The notes under the pieces were generated by a model. It searched no databases, was not told where the DNA came from, and saw only the letters and a list, made by a program, of their open reading frames with translations. Of a DNA stretch of 64,000 nucleotides, positions 8,776 to 16,675 are shown piece by piece. Source of the stretch: Chitinophaga sp. XS-30. GTDB lineage: Bacteria > Bacteroidota > Bacteroidia > Chitinophagales > Chitinophagaceae. Location: assembly GCF_008086345.1 (NCBI RefSeq), contig NZ_CP043006.1, forward strand, positions 1,858,032-1,922,031. Direction: 5' to 3'. The position numbers and the translations under genes are program-made. The stretch's first letter is position 1, and each line of letters opens with the position of its first letter.

Positions 8776-11700
8776 ATGTATCATACTACAAAATATTTTC
8801 GGATGAAAATTTTACTTGTTTCTGTGTTTGTTTTAACAGCCGGAATGGTAGCGGCACAAACTACGACCGTTAGTGAAGACACGACGCTGGGAAAGAGTGC
8901 ATCCGGGAAGGGAGTTACTGTTTCAGGGAAGGTAACAGATGCCGCTACCAGGAAAGCTGCTGTGAACGTAAGGGTAGGCGTGGAGAATTTCTCTGCCGCC
9001 ATCACGGACGCAGACGGGAACTTTGTGCTTAATGTCCCTTCCTATCACGCCACTGTCTTCATCAGCGGAGAAGGCTATGACACAAGGCTGGTGGCGCTGC
9101 AGGGCAGGAAAACCCTCGAAGTGTCCCTGCTGGATGCTTCTCATGAGTCTTTTGCTGAACCGGTGACCATGCCGTTCGGCATGCAAAGCAAAAGGAACAT
9201 TGCGGCTTCCGTGGGGCAATACCATGTGAACGGCTGGCAACAAAGCACAGCAATGCCGGATGCTATTTTGCAGGGCAGGGTAGCGGGACTGAACGCCATT
9301 CGCCGTTCCGGTGTGCAGGGCGCCGGTGCAAATCTTTTCCTGCGCGGCTACAATTCCCTGTATGGTACCAACAAACCGCTGATCGTTGTGGACAATATGA
9401 TCTTTGATGCGAACGACTATGGCCAGAGCATCATTGCCAACAATTACACCAATCCGCTTTCCCTCATAGATGTCAGGGATATCGACAATATCACCGTGCT
9501 GCGCGATGCCGCCTCCATTTACGGCGCAAAAGGCGCGAACGGGGCAATCATCATCACTACCTCCCGCGCACAGGACCAGGCGACGAAGATTGACTTCGGT
9601 GCATATGCCGGTTTTAACGCCGCACCCAAAAGGCTGCCGGTGATGAATGCCGCGGATTACCGCACCTACCTGAGCGATATGCTGGCCAGCAAAGGCCTCA
9701 GCAGCACAGAGATCGCGGCTTTGCCGTACATGAATGACGATCCCTCCGCCCCGGCTTATCACAGCTACCATTATGATACCGACTGGCAAGGCAGGGTGAT
9801 GGATAACAGCATGAGCAATAACTACTACCTGAAAGTAACAGGAGGGGATAATATCGCTACTTACGGACTGAGTATGGGATATATGAAAAACGAAGGCATC
9901 ATGCGCGGAACAGACCTCAGCCGTTACAGCACCCGCTTTAACGCCGTGTTCAATTTCACCCGCAAATTCACCGGCTTCGCCAACCTCTCCTTCACCTACA
10001 ACGAACAGAACCTGAAAGACCAGGGCATTGCGGACAAAACCGCTCCCCTGTACCTCTCGCTTGTAAAATCTCCGTTCATGCATGACCGTGAGGTGAATAG
10101 CGAAGGTGTGGAAAGTCCTAACCTGGCCGGAGTGGATTCCCTTGGTATCAGCAATCCCACCGCAGTGATCGATAAAATGCAGGCCTACAACAAATACTAC
10201 CGCTTTTACGGCACCTTCGGTTTCAAATATGATATTTCCGAACACTGGAATGCCGCCACCACTATCGGTATCGTGTACGACAAGGTGCGGGAGAACATAT
10301 TCGTGCCCGGCGCGGGTCTCGCAAAAGACACATTACCGCAGGCCATCGCAGAGAACCGCCTCGGTACCCAGGTGAAAAGACTGTATTCCATTTATAACGA
10401 TACCCGGCTGGAATTTGCAAAGACCTATAACAACCGTCATAACATCGCCGTTCGTGCCGGGTTGCGTTACCAGAAGAACGATGCGGAACAGGACTATGCG
10501 CTCGGCTTCAACTCCGCCACCGATGAGCTGGTCAGCGTACAGAACGGTCTCGCTGCCTTGCGGATGACAGGCGGCGGCATTGGCAAGTGGAACTGGCTGA
10601 ACACCTATCTGAATACCGAATACGGTCTCATGGACAAATATTTCCTGTCCTTCAACATGGCGGTAGATGGCTCCTCGCGCTTCGGGAAACAGGCGGAAGA
10701 TGGTATTAAGATCAACGGGAGCAAATTTCCTGTCATGCCCTCACTTGCGGCCGCATGGCTGATCTCGGGAGAGGACTTCATGGCCGGTTCGGGTATGGAC
10801 CTGCTGAAGCTCCGCGCTTCTTACAGCATCACGGCTAATGATGATATCGGCAATTACACCAGCAGGCAGACCTACGGCTCGCAGAATCTGCTGGGTATGC
10901 AGGGACTGGTCCGCAACGGCATCGCCAACCCCGCCCTGCAATGGGAAACCAGCCGGAAACTCAATGGCGGGTTGGACCTGGCTTTCCTGAATGAACGCAT
11001 CAGCATCGGGCTGGACGTATATTCCTCAAATACAGCAAATATGCTGGTGTATGAGGAGCTGCCCGCTGCCTCGGGTTTCAAAACCATGCTGACCAACGAA
11101 GGCAGCATGCAGAATACCGGGTGGGAAGCTACCGTTAACGCGCGCATCGTGAATGCGCCGAAAGTGAAATGGGATTTCGGGTTCAATATCAGCAGCTATA
11201 AGAACAAGATACTGTCCATTCCCGGTGGCCGGTTTACTACGGAGTATGCCGGCGCCACAATTCTCACCACCAACGGTCAGCCTGCCAATCAGTTTTACGG
11301 GTATGCCACCAACGGCGTTTATGCTTCCGATGCGGAAGCTGCTGCGGATGGCCTCGTAAAGAAGAATACAGACGGATCATTCAGCGCTTTCAAGGGCGGG
11401 GATGTACGTTTTCTGGATATCAATGAGGATGGAGAGATCAATGCCGACGACCGCAGGGTGATCGGCAACCCGAATCCGGACTGGATAGGCGGGATCACCA
11501 ACCGCCTTATCTGGAACCGCTTTGAGTTGAATGCGCTGATCACCTTCAGCCAGGGCAATGATGTGTACAATTACCAGCGCTACCGCCTGGAATCCGCAAG
11601 CGGGGTGGAAAACCAGCTGGAAAGCGTGAATAACCGGTGGCGTGCGGACGGACAGCTGACCAATACGCCGAAAGCAGTCTGGGGCGACCCCATGGGCAAC

Positions 11701-11964
11701 AGCCGTTTCAGCGACCGCTGGATAGAGGATGGCGCTTATCTGCGCCTGCGCACCATCTCTCTGCAGTATTACATCCCCATCAAAAATGCAGTGCTGAAGA
11801 ACGCCACCATTTACGCTACCGGTTATAACCTGATCACCCTTACGAAATACAAAGGCTATGATCCGGAGTTCAGTGCGGCAGGCAGCGTATTTGCGCAAGG
11901 CATCGATACCGGTCTTGATCCGCTGTTCAAAAACCTGGCATTGGGCGTGAGAATAGGCCTGTAA
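8776..11964 (+). CDS. SusC/RagA-family TonB-dependent outer membrane transporter (SusC2)
   Basis: Second transporter of the locus, about 1060 residues from ATG 8776. The ATG at 8803 (MKILLVSVFVLTAG) gives a cleaner signal peptide and may be the true start. A carboxypeptidase-regulatory-like domain covers ~45-110 (VTVSGKVTDAATRKAAVNV). The plug contains LFLRGYNSLYGTNKPLIVV and GANGAIIITTSRA. The beta-barrel ends with LFKNLALGVRIGL. It is divergent from SusC1, not a recent tandem copy, so the locus may import two oligosaccharide types. SusD2 follows 33 bp later. Confidence 0.95.
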   Translation: MYHTTKYFRMKILLVSVFVLTAGMVAAQTTTVSEDTTLGKSASGKGVTVSGKVTDAATRKAAVNVRVGVENFSAAITDADGNFVLNVPSYHATVFISGEGYDTRLVALQGRKTLEVSLLDASHESFAEPVTMPFGMQSKRNIAASVGQYHVNGWQQSTAMPDAILQGRVAGLNAIRRSGVQGAGANLFLRGYNSLYGTNKPLIVVDNMIFDANDYGQSIIANNYTNPLSLIDVRDIDNITVLRDAASIYGAKGANGAIIITTSRAQDQATKIDFGAYAGFNAAPKRLPVMNAADYRTYLSDMLASKGLSSTEIAALPYMNDDPSAPAYHSYHYDTDWQGRVMDNSMSNNYYLKVTGGDNIATYGLSMGYMKNEGIMRGTDLSRYSTRFNAVFNFTRKFTGFANLSFTYNEQNLKDQGIADKTAPLYLSLVKSPFMHDREVNSEGVESPNLAGVDSLGISNPTAVIDKMQAYNKYYRFYGTFGFKYDISEHWNAATTIGIVYDKVRENIFVPGAGLAKDTLPQAIAENRLGTQVKRLYSIYNDTRLEFAKTYNNRHNIAVRAGLRYQKNDAEQDYALGFNSATDELVSVQNGLAALRMTGGGIGKWNWLNTYLNTEYGLMDKYFLSFNMAVDGSSRFGKQAEDGIKINGSKFPVMPSLAAAWLISGEDFMAGSGMDLLKLRASYSITANDDIGNYTSRQTYGSQNLLGMQGLVRNGIANPALQWETSRKLNGGLDLAFLNERISIGLDVYSSNTANMLVYEELPAASGFKTMLTNEGSMQNTGWEATVNARIVNAPKVKWDFGFNISSYKNKILSIPGGRFTTEYAGATILTTNGQPANQFYGYATNGVYASDAEAAADGLVKKNTDGSFSAFKGGDVRFLDINEDGEINADDRRVIGNPNPDWIGGITNRLIWNRFELNALITFSQGNDVYNYQRYRLESASGVENQLESVNNRWRADGQLTNTPKAVWGDPMGNSRFSDRWIEDGAYLRLRTISLQYYIPIKNAVLKNATIYATGYNLITLTKYKGYDPEFSAAGSVFAQGIDTGLDPLFKNLALGVRIGL

Positions 11965-11997
11965 ATACATTTAATTCAATCAGAAATCGATACGAAT

Positions 11998-13743
11998 ATG
12001 AAGAAGCTATGCATACTATTGGCGGCCGTGGCATTGACAGGATCTTCGTGCAAAAAGATGTTCGACGTAAAACCGGAGGATGAACTGGACGTTAGCGACA
12101 TGTACCGCAACGTGTATGATGCCGATGCCGCAGTGATCGGCATATATGGCCAGTTCATGGGCCTTGCCGAACGTTATGTGCTGTTGAACGAGCTGCGGGG
12201 CGACATGCTGGAGTACACGGACAATGCGGATGAATACCTGCGCCAGCTGAGCACGCACAACGTAACGCCGGACAATCCCTGGGCCAGCCCGCGCCCATTC
12301 TATGAAGTGATCCTCAACTGCAATGATGTGCTGAAGCATTTTACCATCATGCACCAGGAAAATAAGCTGCAGGATGCGGAATATATGCAGCGCTATGCCG
12401 ATGTCGCCAGTCTGCGTTCTTTCCTCTACCTGCAACTGGGCATCCACTACGGAGAAGTGCCTTATGTCACCTCCCCGCTGGAAACGGTAGACGATCTCAG
12501 GGACGAAAAGAATTTTCCGCGCCTGCCTTTCAATGTGCTGCTGGACAGTTTGATCAGTTTTACCGAAGCGCTCGCATTCAAAGAGGAATACCCTGCCGGC
12601 ACTACGCTGAATATTACCGTAGACGGCTATCCCACCAACAAATGGTTCATCAATAAACGCTGTTTGCTCGGCGATCTGCACCTCTGGAAAGGAAATTACA
12701 CACAGGCGGCTTCCTGGTACCGGGAGGTGATGGAAACCGGCACCACCGGTACGGTCAATGGCTCCTATTTTTCCATGTACAAAGTGGGATGGGACAGTAA
12801 CGGGGATATCGACCATTACATCAGCTATTCCCGCGCCGGCGACGCCAGTTCCCTCGTATGGAACACGCAATGGCGGATCATGTTCGAGCAGGCCATGAAT
12901 ACGGAAGGCTTCCGCAGGGAATGGGTATGGGCCATGCCATTTGACCACAAGTTCGGTCCCGTTAACCCCTTCGTGAAATTGTTCTCACCCGTAGGCGGCG
13001 AGTACCTGGTAAAACCTTCGCAATCGGCTATCGATAACTGGAACAGCCAGGAGCAACGCCCCCGCACCAGCGCGCCCCTGATACCCGGCCAGCCTTATGA
13101 TGCGCGCGGCTTGCTCACCTGGACGGAGCTGGGCGGCCAGCCCGTAGTAATGAAGTATCTTTATAATTATATCAACTACGCCACCGGTATGCCTGCGAAT
13201 ATCCTGCAGCGTGACGGCAAGTGGTTCCTCTTCCGGCAAACACATCTCCACATGCGTTTTGCCGAAGCTGCCAACCGCACCGGGCGTCACCGTCTGGCAT
13301 GGGGACTGTTCAACTCCGGTTTCGCCGGCGCCTTCCCCGCGCCCACCAGTAATGTAACAGATTATCAAAATACCCTGTATGAGCCGTATCCCTTCAATTT
13401 CGACGCCCGTAACAGCGGCAGTACCGGCATACCGTATTATCGTTCCGACTGGTACCGGAATATCGGCATCAGGGCAAGGGCTAACCTGGTGAATTATGAA
13501 GTGAGCGCTGCAGACAGTCTGTTGCAGATAGAAAATGGGCTGATCAATGAGACCGCGCTGGAAAATGGGTACGAAGGCACCCGCTGGCCGGACCTGCTGC
13601 GTATTGCCCTGCGGCGGGACGATCCGGCTTTTCTGGCGGACAAGATCTATGACAAGCTGCTGAAGGATGGCATACCGGGCGCCGCAGATGCCAGAGCGAA
13701 ACTGATGAGCAGGAGCAACTGGTATCTGCCGTTCGATCTCTGA
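11998..13743 (+). CDS. SusD/RagB-family lipoprotein (SusD2)
   Basis: A 581-residue partner of SusC2. The lipoprotein signal ends at TGSSC, followed by KKMFDVKPEDELDVSDMY, the standard SusD start. The helical SusD body includes SLRSFLYLQLGIHYGEVPYV (residues ~139-158), and the C-terminal region has LENGYEGTRWPDLLRIALRR. It is longer than SusD1, with insertions in the middle third. It is the last gene before the hairpin at 13765-13808 that separates the binding/transport genes from the enzyme train, so SusD2 and GH106 may be expressed at different levels from one transcript. Confidence 0.94.
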   Translation: MKKLCILLAAVALTGSSCKKMFDVKPEDELDVSDMYRNVYDADAAVIGIYGQFMGLAERYVLLNELRGDMLEYTDNADEYLRQLSTHNVTPDNPWASPRPFYEVILNCNDVLKHFTIMHQENKLQDAEYMQRYADVASLRSFLYLQLGIHYGEVPYVTSPLETVDDLRDEKNFPRLPFNVLLDSLISFTEALAFKEEYPAGTTLNITVDGYPTNKWFINKRCLLGDLHLWKGNYTQAASWYREVMETGTTGTVNGSYFSMYKVGWDSNGDIDHYISYSRAGDASSLVWNTQWRIMFEQAMNTEGFRREWVWAMPFDHKFGPVNPFVKLFSPVGGEYLVKPSQSAIDNWNSQEQRPRTSAPLIPGQPYDARGLLTWTELGGQPVVMKYLYNYINYATGMPANILQRDGKWFLFRQTHLHMRFAEAANRTGRHRLAWGLFNSGFAGAFPAPTSNVTDYQNTLYEPYPFNFDARNSGSTGIPYYRSDWYRNIGIRARANLVNYEVSAADSLLQIENGLINETALENGYEGTRWPDLLRIALRRDDPAFLADKIYDKLLKDGIPGAADARAKLMSRSNWYLPFDL

Positions 13744-13764
13744 TCTGTTTTCTTGCGATTCACC

Positions 13765-13808
13765 TCACGGTGACAGTTAGTACAAAAAAAGTTTAACTGT
13801 CACCGTGA
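13765..13808 (+). promoter_or_regulatory. strong intergenic hairpin between SusD2 and GH106
   Basis: A 15-bp perfect inverted repeat (13765-13779 with 13794-13808; core CACGGTGACAGTTA) encloses a 14-nt A-rich loop. It lies 21 bp after the SusD2 stop and ends 19 bp before the GH106 ATG. No T-run follows the right arm, so a simple rho-independent terminator is unlikely; an mRNA-processing, stabilizing or attenuating element fits better. The loop starts with GTACAAA, and TTTGTAC occurs at 13819-13825, two bases before the start codon, so loop and leader could also pair. Confidence 0.6.
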
Positions 13809-13827
13809 CGTTTATTAATTTGTACAC

Positions 13828-16629
13828 ATGCTGAAACGAAACCATCTTGTTTTATTGATGTTGCTGGTGTTGAGCACGGCATCCGCCCAGGTCAAATGGC
13901 CGGCTGTTACCCAGACCGCAAAGCCCTGGACCCGCTGGTGGTGGGAAGGTAGCGCAGTTAACAGGCAGGGCCTGACCGCTGCCATGGAGGCCTATGCGAA
14001 GGCCGGGCTCGGCGGCCTCGAGATCACACCGATCTATGGCGTAAAGGGATATGAACAACAATTTATTCCTTATCTCACACCTTCCTGGATGGACATGCTG
14101 CAGCATACGCTGCAGGAAGGCAAACGCCTGGGCCTGGGCATTGACATGGCTACCGGCACAGGATGGCCTTTCGGTGGCCCCTGGATAACCGAAGCGGAAG
14201 CCAGCAAATACCTGGCCCACAAAGTTTATACCCTGAAAGCAGGAGAACAGTTGGGAGGACCGGTGCAATACATGCAGGAACCCATCCTGCGGTCCGCCAA
14301 CCCCCAATCCCGCATACAGATCGCTCAATTAAAAGAACCGGTGACCGCAAACGCTGATCTGCAATTGCTGGCGCTGGACCAGGTGCGTTTCGCCAAACCG
14401 CTGCCGCTGGTATGCCTCATGGCATATGACGATCAAGGGAAGGCCACGGATATTACAAACAAAGTGGGCGGCGATGGAAAACTGAGCTGGTCTTCTTCCA
14501 GGCCGCATACACTTTATGCACTCTTCCAGGGATGGCATGGCAAGATGGTGGAACGTGCCGCCCCTGGCGGTGAAGGGCTGGCCATCGATCACTTTTCACT
14601 GCCGGCTATCGAACATTATCTTGGTTATTTTGACAGATCCTTTACCGGGTACGATCTCTCCGGCCTGCGCAGTTTTTTCAACGATTCCTATGAAGTGGAT
14701 GATGCGCGTGGCGAAGCGAACTGGACGCCGGGCTTCTTTGATGCTTTTCTGAAGAAACGGGGATACGATCTGCGGGAACAGTTGCCTGCATTGCTGGCAA
14801 AAGATCCGCGTGTATTGTACGATTACCGCATGGCTATTTCAGCACTGCTGCTGGAGAAATTTACAAAGCCCTGGCATGCCTGGGCAGCGGCCAAAGGCAA
14901 GCTGATCCGCAACCAGAGCCACGGCTCCCCGTCCAATATCCTTGATCTTTATGATGCCATCGATATCCCGGAAACGGAAGGCACGGACATCCTGCGTTTC
15001 AAGTTCGCCACATCCGCCGCCAATGTATCCGGCAAGCCGCTGGCCTCCGCCGAGGCGGCCACCTGGCTGAATGAGCATTTTCTGTCATCGCTGGGTGATG
15101 TGAAGATGGCGATGGACAAATATTTTGTGGGCGGCGTCAATCATATTTTTTATCACGGCACCAACTATTCCCCGCAAAATGAGCCGTGGCCGGGCTGGCT
15201 TTTTTATGCCGCTGTACATTTCACGCCGGCCAATCCTTTCTGGAAAGACTTCGGCGCACTGAATAGTTACGTAGCCCGCTGCCAGTCATTCCTGCAACAA
15301 AGCAAAAGCGATAACGACATACTGCTGTACTTCCCGTTCCACGACAGGAACAGCCAGCCGGGAAGGGCCATGCTGCATCATTTCGATGGAATGGAAGGCT
15401 TTGACGGAACGTATTTCAAGCAGGCAGGTGAAGAGCTGCTGGAAGAAGGATATACCTTCGATCTGATCTCCGATCTGCAGCTGCAGAAAACAGTTGCGGA
15501 AAAAGGGAAGGTACGTACATCCGGAGGCGCCACTTACCAGGCCGTTTTACTGGCCGATGTGAAATATCTCCCCCTGGAAACCCTTGAAAAGCTGCGTGAC
15601 CTGGCCCAATCGGGCGTGACGATACTGATGTTCGAAAACATGCCGCAGGATGTACCGGGCTTTTACAGGCTGGAAGAACGCCGTGCGGCATTCAGAAAAG
15701 CCATGAAAGAACTGGCGGCCTGTAAAACGGTGCATCTGAACAATCACCTTTCTGAACTGATGCACGCCGGAAAGATCAGGCAGGAACATATTCCCGGGCT
15801 GATGTTCACCCGCAAAGCTTATGATAAAGGACATTATTATTTTCTCAGCAATCCCGGTCAAAGCCGGTTCCGCGACTATGTCACCCTGTCTTCCAAAGCC
15901 CGTGCAGCCCTTGTTTTTGACCCCATGCTGGAAAGCGCCGGTGTTGCCATCACCCAAAATGCACCCAACGGTACTTTGCAGGTGTATGTAGACCTGGAGC
16001 CGGGTGAAAGCTGCATCCTGCAAACCTCCGCCACGCCACTGAAAGGAGCGCTTTTTCCGTACACAACGCCCGCCGGTCCCGCTACGGTGCTTGATAGTGA
16101 ATGGGAAGTGAAGTTCGTGGAAGGCGGTCCTTCATTACCGTCATCCACAAAGGTGAAGCAGTTGAGCTCATGGACGAAATGGCCGCTGGAAGGAACGGCG
16201 CAGTTCTCGGGAACGGCAATATATACGACGACTTTCAATAAACCCGCGACAACGGCAGATGCTTACGAACTCGATCTTGGTCAGGTGAACGAAAGCGCTT
16301 CCATTATCCTTAATGGTAAAAAAATGGCTACGCTGATCGGGCCCGTATTCAAGCTGAACATTCCCTCCACGGAACTGAAAGCAGTAAATACTTTGCAGGT
16401 GACGGTCACCAATAGTATGGCTAACCGGATCGCGGATATGGATAAAAAGGGATTGCCCTGGAAGAAATTCTATAACACCAATATGCCCGCCCGGCTGGCG
16501 GAGAACCGCGGTGCTGACGGCCTCTTTACGGCGGCAGGATGGCAGCCCCGGACCTCGGGACTGACAGGGCCGGTGACGCTTACGCCGGTGAAAGCGCTCA
16601 GCGCAGGCGCAATGAGAACGAGGCGCTAG
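13828..16629 (+). CDS. GH106-family alpha-L-rhamnosidase
   Basis: A 933-residue secreted enzyme with signal peptide ending STASAQ. The N-terminal catalytic region carries the GH106 signature KPWTRWWWEGSAVN, then GLGGLEITPIYGVKGY and GIDMATGTGWPFGGPW. Beta-sandwich domains follow, including a GH2-type sugar-binding/galactose-binding-like module near the C-terminus (residues ~755-900, TFNKPATTADAYELDLGQVN). Known GH106 enzymes remove terminal alpha-L-rhamnose from pectic rhamnogalacturonans. It heads the enzyme train and is preceded by a strong hairpin. It is somewhat short for the family but has no visible break. Confidence 0.9.
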   Translation: MLKRNHLVLLMLLVLSTASAQVKWPAVTQTAKPWTRWWWEGSAVNRQGLTAAMEAYAKAGLGGLEITPIYGVKGYEQQFIPYLTPSWMDMLQHTLQEGKRLGLGIDMATGTGWPFGGPWITEAEASKYLAHKVYTLKAGEQLGGPVQYMQEPILRSANPQSRIQIAQLKEPVTANADLQLLALDQVRFAKPLPLVCLMAYDDQGKATDITNKVGGDGKLSWSSSRPHTLYALFQGWHGKMVERAAPGGEGLAIDHFSLPAIEHYLGYFDRSFTGYDLSGLRSFFNDSYEVDDARGEANWTPGFFDAFLKKRGYDLREQLPALLAKDPRVLYDYRMAISALLLEKFTKPWHAWAAAKGKLIRNQSHGSPSNILDLYDAIDIPETEGTDILRFKFATSAANVSGKPLASAEAATWLNEHFLSSLGDVKMAMDKYFVGGVNHIFYHGTNYSPQNEPWPGWLFYAAVHFTPANPFWKDFGALNSYVARCQSFLQQSKSDNDILLYFPFHDRNSQPGRAMLHHFDGMEGFDGTYFKQAGEELLEEGYTFDLISDLQLQKTVAEKGKVRTSGGATYQAVLLADVKYLPLETLEKLRDLAQSGVTILMFENMPQDVPGFYRLEERRAAFRKAMKELAACKTVHLNNHLSELMHAGKIRQEHIPGLMFTRKAYDKGHYYFLSNPGQSRFRDYVTLSSKARAALVFDPMLESAGVAITQNAPNGTLQVYVDLEPGESCILQTSATPLKGALFPYTTPAGPATVLDSEWEVKFVEGGPSLPSSTKVKQLSSWTKWPLEGTAQFSGTAIYTTTFNKPATTADAYELDLGQVNESASIILNGKKMATLIGPVFKLNIPSTELKAVNTLQVTVTNSMANRIADMDKKGLPWKKFYNTNMPARLAENRGADGLFTAAGWQPRTSGLTGPVTLTPVKALSAGAMRTRR

Positions 16630-16675
16630 TATATGACCGCGACAAGCCGGTTTTCATCCAGCTTAAAACAGCGAA

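Noticed and set aside
8923..10245. 440-codon - strand open frame opposite SusC2
   Set aside because: Shadow of the SusC2 frame; no family signature or plausible start context.
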